NCBI GenBank assembly: GCA_946566685.1 | Contig: CAMNXA010000030.1 | Coordinates: forward strand, 1-36,750 | DNA: 36,750 nt | Direction of reading: 5' to 3' | DNA from: an uncultured Lachnospiraceae bacterium | GTDB lineage: Bacteria > Bacillota > Clostridia > Lachnospirales > Lachnospiraceae | Made by a program: the position numbers and the translations under genes | Notes under the pieces: model-generated | The model's database searches: none | What the model was told of the DNA's origin: nothing | The model's input: only the letters and a program-made list of their open reading frames with translations | In this document: positions 7,356 through 15,790 of the stretch, piece by piece | Numbering within the stretch: the first letter of the stretch is position 1 | Layout of the letters: each line of letters starts with the position of its first letter

Positions 7356-8033
7356 ATGACAATCAACATGGAAGATTTGTTGAGCAGCATATTAGGCAGC
7401 CTGGACAGGCTTGAGTATATCCGTTCGGAGGATATTCCGGATATTGATTTGTATATGGATCAGGTGACGACCTTTATGGAGTCCCATCTGAAAAATTCTG
7501 TCAGAAATCCTTTGAGTGATAAGATCCTGACCAAGACAATGATCAATAATTATGCGAAGAATGATCTGCTGCCGCCGCCGGTCAGGAAGAAATATTCCAA
7601 AGACCATGTGCTGCTTCTTATTTTTATCTATTATTATAAGGGCATCCTGTCGATCAATGATATCCAGGAACTTTTAAGGCCGATCAAAGAACGGTTTTTT
7701 GACAAGGGAGCGGCCTTTAACCTGTCTTCCGTTTATGAGGAAGTGCTGGGGTTGGAATTGGATCAGACCGCGGTGATGAAGACGGATCTGGAGGAGAAGT
7801 TTCAGATCGCCCAAAAGTCGTTTGCAGATGCGCCGGAGGATTCGCAGGAGTTCCTGAGGATTTTCTCCTTTATCTGTATGCTGAGTTTTGATGTCTATAT
7901 CAAGACACTCCTGATAGAGAAGATGATAGATGGATTTGTCACCAAAAAGAATGAGAAGGAACACAAAAAGACAAAGCCCCAAGAAAAGCAGGGCAAAAAG
8001 GAAGAAACAGGCCATTCCGGCATGGAGGACTAA
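7356..8033 (+). CDS. DUF1836 family protein
   Basis: The 225-residue protein belongs to the DUF1836 family of Firmicutes, whose function is unknown. The middle part (LTKTMINNYAKNDLLPPP, then KKYSKDHVLLLIFIYYYK) reads like a MerR-type winged helix-turn-helix, so a DNA-binding role is likely. The C-terminus is a lysine-rich tail (about 195-225). It has its own promoter, and its stop codon directly abuts the ATG of an Hpt gene, so the two are translationally coupled. Family membership is fairly sure; function is not. Confidence 0.8.
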   Translation: MTINMEDLLSSILGSLDRLEYIRSEDIPDIDLYMDQVTTFMESHLKNSVRNPLSDKILTKTMINNYAKNDLLPPPVRKKYSKDHVLLLIFIYYYKGILSINDIQELLRPIKERFFDKGAAFNLSSVYEEVLGLELDQTAVMKTDLEEKFQIAQKSFADAPEDSQEFLRIFSFICMLSFDVYIKTLLIEKMIDGFVTKKNEKEHKKTKPQEKQGKKEETGHSGMED

Positions 8034-8405
8034 ATGAGACAGGTACGGACAATTGATGATCTGGCGGACAGAGGGTTTGATGTACAGGAAGGTATCGCGA
8101 TGTGCGCCGGAGATGAGGAACTTTATCTGGAAGTGTTGCAGGAAGCGTTTGAAGAGGGGGAGGAGAAGATTCCCCTGATCAGAAAACTCTATGAAGAGCG
8201 GGATTATGAGCGCTATCTGGTGGAGGTACACGGGCTGAAAAATGCCATGCGTTCCATTGGCGCCATGCATCTTTCCGAGGCGGCCAAGGAGCAGGAATTT
8301 GCGGTAAAAGCACAGGATTACGGCAGGTTTGACGAGAAGGTGGAGACGCTGCTTGCCGAGTATCGGGATGTGGTGGATGCACTGCGGGAACTTCTGGATG
8401 ACTAG
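8034..8405 (+). CDS. Orphan histidine phosphotransfer (Hpt) domain protein
   Basis: A 123-residue single Hpt domain: a four-helix bundle with the phospho-accepting histidine in VHGLKNAMRSIGA (H66). Hpt proteins carry phosphate between receiver domains in phosphorelays. No histidine kinase or response regulator is encoded in the window, so its partners must be elsewhere. The ATG follows the DUF1836 stop without a gap, and GGAGG lies in the end of that gene. An open minus-strand frame overlaps its 3' half; the Hpt frame is the convincing one. Confidence 0.85.
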   Translation: MRQVRTIDDLADRGFDVQEGIAMCAGDEELYLEVLQEAFEEGEEKIPLIRKLYEERDYERYLVEVHGLKNAMRSIGAMHLSEAAKEQEFAVKAQDYGRFDEKVETLLAEYRDVVDALRELLDD

Positions 8406-8628
8406 AGGGAATGGCAGGGTTGGGGAGCGTTGCAGGATATTCGGAGGAGAAGCTGTAGTTTTTGCCAAAGAATTCTTTGATTTTATCTCCTGTAAGTTCC
8501 TTATATTCACTCGATATCTGCGTTGGTTTGTACTTACTGTGTTCTGCTTGGGTTAGGGCAGTAACAAATGAGTGGGCAAGCTGCGCATCTTTAACTTTCA
8601 CATCTTTTAAGATACTTTTTGTTGCCAT
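8179..8628 (-). CDS. Short conserved-looking gene with antisense run-on tail, possibly frameshifted
   Basis: From an ATG with a very good ribosome site (GGGAGGTGA, 5 nt upstream) the first 57 residues read as a sensible small protein: MATKSILKDVKVKDAQ, then SSEYKELTGDKIKEFFGKN. I believe small Clostridia proteins of this style exist, but I know no function. After residue 57 the frame becomes proline-, serine- and histidine-rich, and from about residue 75 it is antisense to the Hpt gene, so the tail to 149 residues is unlikely to be native. Either the original stop was lost by frameshift or deletion, or the tail is really translated. A TATAAT lies upstream on the minus strand with a poor -35. 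Confidence 0.45.
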   Translation of the reverse strand: MATKSILKDVKVKDAQLAHSFVTALTQAEHSKYKPTQISSEYKELTGDKIKEFFGKNYSFSSEYPATLPNPAIPSSHPEVPAVHPPHPDTRQAASPPSRQTCRNPVLLPQIPAPWPPRKDAWRQWNAWHFSARVPPPDSAHNPALHRVF

Positions 8629-8899
8629 ATACTTCACCTCCCAGATGCTTTGATTTGTTCTTCTGATTATATTCAATTCCCGTAATAGAGTTATCTGCGT
8701 ATTTTTATTACAAACGAAAAGGTAGAAAAAGCAATGCAAAAGGAAGAAATTTTACATTTGCAGCATTGAAAATATATATATTATATAAATAAAATAAATA
8801 CTCTTCCGCTGCACTTCACTTATTGCACCATACTGCATAGGCTATAATAAATATGTTTTCAGAAACTGTCAGAGTTTTTCTGGCAATTCGAGGAGGATC

Positions 8900-9919
8900 A
8901 TGAAAAAAATATGCAGTTTATTCCTTGTGGCACTTCTGGTCATAAGCACCCTGTGTGGATGCGGCACTAAGACCGACAGTGGCAAGGATACATCTTCCAC
9001 CGCAGACAAAACCCCCGTAGTACTCAACGAAGTGGCACATTCTATCTTCTATGCGCCGATGTATGTGGCCATCGAGGAAGGTTATTTTGCCGAAGAGGGA
9101 ATCGAACTGACGCTGGTCACCGGATTCGGCGCCGACAAGACCATGACGGCACTTCTGACCGGTGAAGCGGACATTGGTTTCATGGGCAGTGAAAGTACCA
9201 TCTATACCTACAAGGAAGGCGCTTCGGACTATGCTGTGAACTTCGCACAGCTTACCCAGCGTGCCGGCAATTTCCTGGTATCCAGGGAGCCCATCGAAGA
9301 TTTCAACTGGGATATGATAAAGGGCAAAGATGTGCTGGGCGGCCGGGCCGGCGGTATGCCTGAGATGGTATTTGAGTATATTCTTAAGAAAAACGGGATC
9401 GACCCGTCCGCAGACCTGTCCATCGACCAGAGCATCGATTTCGGCGCTACGGCGGCCGCCTTCTCTGGCGGGCAGGGGGATTTTTCTGTTGAATTCGAAC
9501 CCCACGCCACCTCCTTGGAAGAAAAGGGCGATGGCTATGTAGTCGCCTCCCTGGGAGAAGATTCCGGTTATGTACCCTACACGGCCTTCTCCGCCAAGAA
9601 GAGCTATCTGGCGGAAAACCCCGCTGTGATCGAAGCCTTCACCAGGGCTTTACAAAAGGGCATGGACTACGTACAGACGCACACCCCCGCAGAGATTGCA
9701 AAGGTAATACAGCCGCAGTTCGCGGAGACCGACCTTGCCACCATCGAGACCATTGTGGGGCGTTATGCCGCCCAGGATACCTGGAAAGAGGATCTGATCT
9801 TTGAGGAAGACAGTTTCACGCTTCTGCAAAATATCCTGGAAGAAGCCGGAGAACTGGATGGCAGAGTTCCCTACGAGGATCTGGTTGACACCTCTTTTGC
9901 CCAAAAGGCAGCGAAATAA
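8900..9919 (+). CDS. ABC transporter substrate-binding lipoprotein (NMT1/THI5-like)
   Basis: The 339-residue protein has a lipoprotein signal (lipobox LCGC, Cys21) followed by a periplasmic-binding-protein-like domain of the NMT1/THI5 or SsuA type. Typical motifs are FYAPMYVAIEEGYFAEEGIEL, ALLTGEADIGFMGSE and the later AAFSGGQGDFSVEFEP. Relatives bind thiamine precursors, nitrate, sulfonates or similar small molecules; the ligand cannot be told here. No permease or ATPase gene adjoins it, which is unusual for this class. It has a GGAGG site, a TATAAT at 8843-8848 without a good -35, and a strong terminator. The mid-gene is GC-rich (41 of 60 bases are G/C in 9421-9480). Confidence 0.9.
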   Translation: MKKICSLFLVALLVISTLCGCGTKTDSGKDTSSTADKTPVVLNEVAHSIFYAPMYVAIEEGYFAEEGIELTLVTGFGADKTMTALLTGEADIGFMGSESTIYTYKEGASDYAVNFAQLTQRAGNFLVSREPIEDFNWDMIKGKDVLGGRAGGMPEMVFEYILKKNGIDPSADLSIDQSIDFGATAAAFSGGQGDFSVEFEPHATSLEEKGDGYVVASLGEDSGYVPYTAFSAKKSYLAENPAVIEAFTRALQKGMDYVQTHTPAEIAKVIQPQFAETDLATIETIVGRYAAQDTWKEDLIFEEDSFTLLQNILEEAGELDGRVPYEDLVDTSFAQKAAK

Positions 9920-9938
9920 AGTGTTTTCGACACATTAA

Positions 9939-9978
9939 CTTCCCTGCCCCTCATTCATGAGAGGGCGGGGAGTTTTTT
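9939..9978 (+). terminator. Terminator of the substrate-binding protein gene
   Basis: A 14-bp GC-rich stem (9939-9952 with 9959-9972, two G-U pairs and one mismatch) with a 6-nt loop and six T. The rest of the 337-nt gap to 10256 is AT-rich and holds only the next promoter. Confidence 0.85.
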
Positions 9979-10072
9979 GTTCTTTTACAATATTCTAAAT
10001 TTCAGATAAATTTGAGCGTTTTTGAAGCAAGCTGTTTTGCTCAGAAGTTCTCTGAAAGACCAACTTTCCTGT

Positions 10073-10102
10073 TTGACACCTTTCTTATCTTTTTGGTATT
10101 AT
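10073..10102 (+). promoter_or_regulatory. Promoter upstream of the Cys/His-module membrane protein
   Basis: A perfect TTGACA (10073-10078), an 18-nt spacer ending TGG, and TATTAT (10097-10102). It implies a leader of about 150 nt before the coding start at 10257, containing a possible 23-codon frame at 10161-10232 without a clear ribosome site. Confidence 0.7.
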
Positions 10103-10256
10103 GGATTGCATAGAAGATACATTTGATATATGATTCATTTTTCGTAAGTGGTAATTATATATGGAAATGGGAAAATGTATGATTGCCAATATGCTTACTA
10201 TTTTAACTCATTATGTTCCTGTTGTACTGTGAATAACGAAAGAGATTATAATTGAA

Positions 10257-10982
10257 ATGAAAAAGACAAACCGTATACTTCACTGGCTAACAATGTTTGT
10301 AGCATCAATTGGCGTCTGTGCTTTTTTGGCAGTCTGTTTTATATTAGTTTACTCTGAAGTTTTTGGGGGTTTCTCTCCAAAGGAAAAAGATGTTACATTG
10401 CCAGTTGACATTGCCGAAGCACATATTGATGATAAGATCCTTCCTGAAAAAACTGATAATATACAGGCCGCAGGTTATCAGGAAGATGTTCTTTCAGATA
10501 CGCATACCGATAAAATAATAGTACCTGTGCAAGATAAAGATATGCGTGAAGACTGGGCATCCAAGGAGCAGGATACTGCCAAATTATCTGTAAATGAAGA
10601 TGCCGGACAATCCGAAATTCCAGACGAAAACACTGTCGATATGATGCAGTCTGATTCAGAACAGCAAATGACTTCTGGATCCCCGAAAGAATTGTCTGGA
10701 GAAATAACTTATATTCCGGAACCCTCTCCTCAGGATAACACGGTAGGACTTGCTGCGAAACCAGCAGACATTTCCTCAAATAATAATTTTAATACTTATG
10801 ATAATAAAGCGCAGCAGCAAACAGATGATTTATATGTACTAAATACCAGCAGCATGAAAATACATCATAAAACCTGTAACAGTGTCAGAAAAATTGCGCC
10901 GCAAAATCATTCTACTTCAAATGCCTCTGTCGAGGAATTGCTTGAACAGGGATATTCCCGTTGCGGCATCTGTTTTAAGTAA
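10257..10982 (+). CDS. Membrane-anchored protein with C-terminal Cys/His module
   Basis: The 241-residue protein starts with a signal anchor (about residues 9-33), continues with a long acidic, low-complexity linker, and ends in a compact module of about 50 residues: YVLNTSSMKIHHKTCNSV, then ELLEQGYSRCGICFK. The C-x(n)-C-x2-C layout with nearby histidines resembles the small Ada-like metal-binding module that Firmicutes often attach to extracellular proteins. The module probably faces outward. The gene is AT-richer than its neighbours (22 of 60 G/C in 10441-10500), and no strong ribosome site precedes its ATG. Function is unknown. Confidence 0.7.
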   Translation: MKKTNRILHWLTMFVASIGVCAFLAVCFILVYSEVFGGFSPKEKDVTLPVDIAEAHIDDKILPEKTDNIQAAGYQEDVLSDTHTDKIIVPVQDKDMREDWASKEQDTAKLSVNEDAGQSEIPDENTVDMMQSDSEQQMTSGSPKELSGEITYIPEPSPQDNTVGLAAKPADISSNNNFNTYDNKAQQQTDDLYVLNTSSMKIHHKTCNSVRKIAPQNHSTSNASVEELLEQGYSRCGICFK

Positions 10983-11120
10983 CCCAGAAAAAATATAATG
11001 AAACTGCACAAACATCATAAATCTTTAACAACATAAGTAAAATATTTCATTGATTATAATATTTTCCATGCTGAATATATAGAAGAAATAAAAATTTTGC
11101 TTTCCTTTTTGGAAAGATAA

Positions 11121-11129
11121 TGGTATACT
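11121..11129 (+). promoter_or_regulatory. Extended -10 box of the tRNA-Gly gene
   Basis: TGGTATACT is an extended -10, 18 nt before the tRNA. No good -35 is present at normal spacing (TTGCTT at 11097 is too far away at 21 nt). Confidence 0.5.
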
Positions 11130-11147
11130 AAGAAAGTCACAGAGTTT

Positions 11148-11218
11148 GCAGGCGTAGTTCATCGGTAGAATACAAGCTTCCCAAGCTTGGGAGGGGGGTT
11201 CGATTCCCCTCGCCTGCT
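11148..11218 (+). tRNA. tRNA-Gly (anticodon CCC)
   Basis: A complete cloverleaf of 71 nt. The acceptor stem pairs GCAGGCG (11148-11154) with CGCCTGC (11211-11217), followed by discriminator T. The anticodon stem is CAAGC/GCTTG around loop TTCCCAA, anticodon CCC (11180-11182), which reads GGG. The T arm has the loop TTCGATT. CCA is not encoded. The minus-10 box upstream and terminator downstream make it a single-gene transcript. Confidence 0.95.
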
Positions 11219-11231
11219 CTAGTGTTCAGAG

Positions 11232-11272
11232 AAGGAAAACCAGTAAGATCAATGGTTTTCCTTGTTTTTTTT
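11232..11272 (+). terminator. Terminator of tRNA-Gly
   Basis: AAGGAAAACCA (11232-11242) and TGGTTTTCCTT (11253-11263) form a perfect 11-bp stem with a 10-nt loop. An uninterrupted T8 run follows after one G (11265-11272). Confidence 0.88.
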
Positions 11273-11342
11273 CAACGATTCCGGTGGTACGTTCGGTACG
11301 ATTCGTACCAGAGAAAAGAGATTTCCAAGTGAGGCGGCTGGT

Positions 11343-12212
11343 ATGGGAATGTTGTGGGTTGCACTGGTTCTTTTATACGGTGTCCTGAAGGGCGTTCGTG
11401 AAATTGTCAAGAAGAAAGCATTGGAGAAAAACTCTACCATAGAAGTACTGTTTATGTACACTTTGTTGTCTTTCCTGATAGTTTTGCCGGATGCTAAGAA
11501 CGCAATGGGAGTTGAGCCACATTTTTATTTCTACATAGCCATGAAGTCTTTTGTCATTTTTCTGGCCTGGATGTTCAGTTTCAAAGCCATTAAGAAGATG
11601 CCGATCAGTCTATACGGGGTGCTGGATCTTTCCAGGGTGCTCTTCGCCACGCTGTTAGGAGTGGCGGTGATGCAGGAAGTACTCGGGCCTTTTCAGGTCA
11701 TGGGTCTTGTGCTGGTGTCAGCGGGGCTTCTTCTTTTAAAATATCATCCCGGCGGACGGCAGGCAAAAGAAGCTGGTTCTGGCGGGATAGTGGAGGTCAG
11801 GTATGTGGTGATGGCCTTTGCCTCTTGTATGTTAAATGCCATCTCCGGTCTGCTTGACAAGATACTGATGCGAGATATCAGCAGTTCTCAGTTGCAGTTC
11901 TGGTATTTGCTCTTTCTGACTTCGTTTTATCTGTTATATATCTTATTCCGGAGAATACCGATGAACTGGGGCAGCGCAGTGCGCAATAAGTGGGTGTGGC
12001 TTTTAAGTCTGCTCATTGTCATTGCGGACCGGGCCCTTTTTGTGGCAAATGGAATGGAGGGCAGCAGGATTACGGTCATGACGCTTTTAAAACAGGCCGG
12101 CTGCGTGGTGACGATCCTGGCGGGACGATTCCTTTTCCATGAAAAGAATACCACCCACAAACTGGTCTGTGCGGCGATCATTATCGCCGGTATTGTGGCT
12201 GCCGTAATGTGA
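11343..12212 (+). CDS. EamA/DMT-family membrane transporter
   Basis: A very hydrophobic protein of about 289 residues with roughly ten membrane segments in two halves, the layout of EamA (drug/metabolite transporter) permeases. Typical features are a conserved gap (FKAIKKMPISLYGVLDLSR) in the first half, a second EamA repeat (RITVMTLLKQAG) and the terminal AAIIIAGIVAAVM helix. The substrate is unknown. I chose ATG 11343, which follows GAGGCGG by 5 nt; ATG 11349 is possible. An earlier in-frame ATG at 11262 falls inside the tRNA terminator and is rejected. Confidence 0.85.
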   Translation: MGMLWVALVLLYGVLKGVREIVKKKALEKNSTIEVLFMYTLLSFLIVLPDAKNAMGVEPHFYFYIAMKSFVIFLAWMFSFKAIKKMPISLYGVLDLSRVLFATLLGVAVMQEVLGPFQVMGLVLVSAGLLLLKYHPGGRQAKEAGSGGIVEVRYVVMAFASCMLNAISGLLDKILMRDISSSQLQFWYLLFLTSFYLLYILFRRIPMNWGSAVRNKWVWLLSLLIVIADRALFVANGMEGSRITVMTLLKQAGCVVTILAGRFLFHEKNTTHKLVCAAIIIAGIVAAVM

Positions 12213-12257
12213 TTGGATATGGCTGCTGGACGCACTGGATGTGACCTGATAAATCTC

Positions 12258-12287
12258 TTGTCCTATGGTAAGGGGGTATGGTATACT
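12258..12287 (+). promoter_or_regulatory. Promoter of the chemoreceptor gene
   Basis: TTGTCC (12258-12263), an 18-nt spacer ending TGG, and TATACT (12282-12287). It gives a leader of about 95 nt. Confidence 0.65.
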
Positions 12288-12388
12288 ATTTAAAGGTTAT
12301 TTTATGGGTGGTATAGGATACGGGCCTGTCGTTTTGAGGGTATCTGCTAACAGGGAAACAATAGTATGATAACCAGGAGGAAGACAGA

Positions 12389-13876
12389 ATGAACAAAGAA
12401 GGCATGTTTAGTGGAGGAAAAGCCATGAACAAAGTGGCGCTGGCCTGTCATACGGTGCTGGCGGTTGTTCTTGCGTTATCTTATCTTCTTGAGGTGGTAA
12501 AAGGCGACAGAACGATAGGATATTATCTGATTTTTTTACTTTTGGCGGTAGGACCGGTAATTTTTGAATTCCTGATGTATAAGAGAGATCCGGAAGATGT
12601 CAGGCTGAAATATGCCATCGGTATTACATATACGGCGTTTTATATTTTTGTTGTATTCACGACCGTCAACATGATAGCTTTCACATTTATCATCCCGATC
12701 TATATGGTTTTGATTCTCTATTCGGATCTGAAATTATGTGTGAGCGTTTCGGGTGTCGGGTTTCTTGTCAATGTAATCTTTTTAGTATGGCAGGGCATAC
12801 AGGGGAATATAGATGCGGCGGATTCTGCGACCTATGAGATACGGCTTTTCCTTCTTTTACTGATAGGTATCTTTATCTGTCTTTCTACCAGGACGCTGGA
12901 GCAGATTAATCAGGCGAAACTTGGGGAATTAAATAAGGAAAAAGACAATGTGTCAGAACTGCTTGAGCGGGTGATGCGTGTTTCCGGAAAAATGTCAGAA
13001 GGTATCATCGATGTGGTAGAGCAGATGAAGGAACTTGGCAGTGCGGTATCCGAGACCAGAAATGCGATGCAGGAGGTTTCGGCGGGAACCAATGAGACGG
13101 CTGAGTCTGTGCAGAACCAGCTGGGTAAAACGGAAGAGATCCAGAATCATATCGGACAGATGAATGATGTGATGGACTCCATTTCCAACAGCATGGAAGA
13201 GGCCAAAGGAAATGTGCGCCTCGGCAAGGAAAATATAGATACGCTGACAAAACAGATGGAAGTTTCCGAGAAAGCCGGCAGGGAAGTGGTGGAAGACATG
13301 AAAGCGTTGGAGGAATATACTTCCAACATGCAGTCCATCATCGATCTGATCACCAATGTGGCCAGCCAGACCAGTCTGCTTTCTTTAAATGCAAGTATAG
13401 AGGCTGCCCGTGCAGGAGAGGCCGGCAGGGGATTTGCTGTGGTGGCATCAGAGATTTCCAATCTGGCGAATCAGACACAGAGCGCTACGGTCAATATCAC
13501 GGATGTGATCCACAGTGTTTCTGAGAAACTGGGCATAGCCATGAATGCAGTGGAACAGTTGATGGCCAGCAATGAGAAACAGAGTGTGTCCGCCATGGCT
13601 GCGGCTGACAGCTTTGAGAAGATTGCAGACAGCACCAACCAGGTGGATGAGCAGAACAGGCGCCTTGACCGGGCGATGGAACAGCTGGCGGCAGCAAACA
13701 GTGTCATTGTAGAGAGTATACAGACGATTTCAGCTATTATGGAGGAAGTATCCGCACATTCACAGGAGACTTATTCTGTGAGTGAGAGAAATACCAAGAT
13801 CGTGGCCGAAGTGGAACGGCTGGTGGAGGATTTGAGCGATCAGGCGACACTGCTCAACCAGAGTCAGAACAGGTAA
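12389..13876 (+). CDS. Methyl-accepting chemotaxis protein with multi-span membrane sensor
   Basis: The 495-residue protein has about six N-terminal membrane segments (to about residue 170) with little extracellular sequence and no clear HAMP domain. A long cytoplasmic coiled coil follows, with the chemoreceptor signalling tip: [21 protein letters not shown] and [18 protein letters not shown], near residues 325-365. The tip contacts CheA and CheW. The sensing part is in the membrane, so it may sense a hydrophobic or energy-related signal. AGGAGG precedes ATG 12389; a second ATG at 12425 also has a GGAGG site and is an alternative start. No other chemotaxis gene is in the window. Confidence 0.92.
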   Translation: MNKEGMFSGGKAMNKVALACHTVLAVVLALSYLLEVVKGDRTIGYYLIFLLLAVGPVIFEFLMYKRDPEDVRLKYAIGITYTAFYIFVVFTTVNMIAFTFIIPIYMVLILYSDLKLCVSVSGVGFLVNVIFLVWQGIQGNIDAADSATYEIRLFLLLLIGIFICLSTRTLEQINQAKLGELNKEKDNVSELLERVMRVSGKMSEGIIDVVEQMKELGSAVSETRNAMQEVSAGTNETAESVQNQLGKTEEIQNHIGQMNDVMDSISNSMEEAKGNVRLGKENIDTLTKQMEVSEKAGREVVEDMKALEEYTSNMQSIIDLITNVASQTSLLSLNASIEAARAGEAGRGFAVVASEISNLANQTQSATVNITDVIHSVSEKLGIAMNAVEQLMASNEKQSVSAMAAADSFEKIADSTNQVDEQNRRLDRAMEQLAAANSVIVESIQTISAIMEEVSAHSQETYSVSERNTKIVAEVERLVEDLSDQATLLNQSQNR

Positions 13877-13926
13877 TGTAAGATGATCTGTGGGAGTAAA
13901 CAATAATTTTAAATGGAGGGTAAGGT

Positions 13927-14610
13927 ATGGGTATCATGACAAGGTTTAAGGACATTATGGCGGCGAATGTAAATGCGCTTCTGGACAAGGCGGAAGATCC
14001 GGAGAAGATGATCGATCAGTATCTGCGGAACTTAGAGTCTGATTTTGCCAAAGTGAAGGCGGAGACGGCTTCCATCATGGCGGAGGAAAAGTCGGCCAGA
14101 AGAAAGCTTGACGAGTGCGCAGAAGAGATTGGCAAGATGGGTGAGTACGCCAAAAAGGCAGTGGCGGCAGGCAATGATAACGATGCACGGCGTTTCCTGG
14201 AGAAAAAGAGCGAACTGACGCAGAAACAGGAAGTGCTTGCCAAGAACTATGAACTGGCACAGGCTAATTCTGAGAAGATGAGACAGATGCATGATAAGCT
14301 GGAAGGCGATATCCAGGCCATGAAGAGTAAGCGGGATATGCTGAAAGCCAAGGTGAAAGTGGCAGAAACCCAGAAGAAGATCAATGAGATGGGATCCGGT
14401 ATGGAAAGCGCCGGCAATAATGCGGCGGCCTTTGAGAGAATGGAGGAGAAGGTCAACAGGATGCTGGATGAGGCAGACGCGGTGGGCGAACTGAACAATT
14501 CCAGCGCTGATGAGGATATTGACGATCTGGCGGCCAAGTATGACAGCACGGGGACGAGTAGTGCAGTGGACGATGAACTGGCGGCATTGAAGGCAGAAAT
14601 GGGCATGTAG
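13927..14610 (+). CDS. pspA: PspA/IM30 family envelope-stress protein
   Basis: A 227-residue coiled-coil protein of the PspA/Vipp1 (ESCRT-III-like) family, which assembles on the inner face of the membrane and helps keep it sealed. The N-terminal amphipathic helix (MGIMTRFKDIMAANVNALLD) is followed by the family block DPEKMIDQYLRNLE and long charged helices. The C-terminal DDELAALKAEMG matches the usual end. It has a GGAGGG ribosome site. The SPFH gene follows after 51 nt, as PspA and YdjI are paired in Bacillus; the other two partners lie at 28.7-30.6 kb. Confidence 0.93.
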   Translation: MGIMTRFKDIMAANVNALLDKAEDPEKMIDQYLRNLESDFAKVKAETASIMAEEKSARRKLDECAEEIGKMGEYAKKAVAAGNDNDARRFLEKKSELTQKQEVLAKNYELAQANSEKMRQMHDKLEGDIQAMKSKRDMLKAKVKVAETQKKINEMGSGMESAGNNAAAFERMEEKVNRMLDEADAVGELNNSSADEDIDDLAAKYDSTGTSSAVDDELAALKAEMGM

Positions 14611-14661
14611 ATACAGCGATAAAGATAAACTCAGAATAAAGGTTTTGAAGGGGAGGAAAAG

Positions 14662-15639
14662 ATGGGATTTTTTAAGAATCAGTTTTCCAGTGTGATAGAG
14701 TGGAATGAGACTGGGGCAGGCGTTTTGTTCTATAAGTTTCAGAGTCAGGAGATCAAGAAGGGTTCCAGGCTGATCATCCGTCCGGGACAGGATGCGATCT
14801 TTTTGTACAACGGGCGTGTGGAAGGTATCTTTGAGGAGGACGGAGACTATGATATCGAGTCGGATATCATCCCGTTTTTGACCACGCTTAAGAGTTTTAA
14901 GTTTGGTTTCAGCACACCTCTGCGGGCAGAAGTGCTTTTTATCAATACCAAGGAGTTGTTGGTCAAATGGGGTACCAAGAATGCCATCAACCTGCAAGCA
15001 CCGGGGCTTCCGGGCGGTATGCCTATCCGGGCATTCGGCACTTTTAACTGTAAGATCGTGGAGCATGATGTGGTCATTGAAAAGCTGGCGGGCATCCGTC
15101 AGACTTATACGGTGGATGATGTGAAGGAGCGTATCATCGCGAGCCTTGACCAGCTGCTCATGGGTTGGATCAGCAGAGAAGGCCGGGATATGTTCAATTT
15201 GCAGGCAGATGCCAGAAATATCGCCAAGGGCATAGAGAGTGACCTGGACATGGATATGCGTAAGATCGGCATTGGCATTACGGACTTTGTGATCGAGAGC
15301 TTTTCCTATCCGGAAGAGATCAAGAAGATGCAGGAGAAGGCGGCGGCTCAGTCCATGGTGGGCGATGTGGGCAGGTATACCCAAATGGCGGCGGCAGACT
15401 CCATGGGCAAAGGCAGCGGTGGCAGCCATATGGCGGCTGATATGGTCGGCTTACAGATGGGGATGGCCATGGGGCAGCAGATGGTCAATCAGATGAACCT
15501 GAACGGCAATGCAGGTGCAGGTCAGACACAGCAGGCAGCAGGGGCTGGCACGGGAGCCGGGCCGAAATTCTGTCCTAACTGCGGCACACCCACTACGGGT
15601 TCCAAGTTCTGCGGGAACTGTGGTAATCAGTTGTATTGA
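14662..15639 (+). CDS. SPFH-domain protein with C-terminal zinc ribbon (YdjI-like)
   Basis: The 325-residue protein begins with an SPFH/band-7-like domain (about 1-230; MGFFKNQFSSVIEW, VLFINTKELLVKWGT, FVIESFSYPEEIKKM). A Gly/Ala/Met/Gln-rich linker follows, then a zinc ribbon (CPNCG about 25 residues from the end, CGNCG near the end). This matches YdjI of Bacillus subtilis, the flotillin-like partner encoded with PspA there and linked to its membrane localisation. GGGGAGG precedes ATG. The neighbourhood with pspA supports the same role. Identification as a YdjI homologue is by domain plan and context. Confidence 0.88.
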   Translation: MGFFKNQFSSVIEWNETGAGVLFYKFQSQEIKKGSRLIIRPGQDAIFLYNGRVEGIFEEDGDYDIESDIIPFLTTLKSFKFGFSTPLRAEVLFINTKELLVKWGTKNAINLQAPGLPGGMPIRAFGTFNCKIVEHDVVIEKLAGIRQTYTVDDVKERIIASLDQLLMGWISREGRDMFNLQADARNIAKGIESDLDMDMRKIGIGITDFVIESFSYPEEIKKMQEKAAAQSMVGDVGRYTQMAAADSMGKGSGGSHMAADMVGLQMGMAMGQQMVNQMNLNGNAGAGQTQQAAGAGTGAGPKFCPNCGTPTTGSKFCGNCGNQLY

Positions 15640-15790
15640 TGTGTGTGGGGAAAGAATCGGGCGTCAGCATTGCAGACGTTTGTCGAAGGCAGAGAAAGTC
15701 TTGCAGATATGGTTATAAGTATTTGCATGAAGATTTCAGATAATAGGAATGAAAAAGCAGATAACAGTCTGTTTTGAGGTTTAAGAAACA

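Noticed and set aside
10161..10232. A 23-codon frame in the leader of the Cys/His-module gene
   Set aside because: It has no clear ribosome site and no run of regulatory codons, so it is not supported as a leader peptide.
14032..15429. A 465-codon open frame on the minus strand across pspA and the SPFH gene
   Set aside because: It is antisense to two well-identified genes with good ribosome sites; its translation is a biased, domain-free sequence and it has no start signal.
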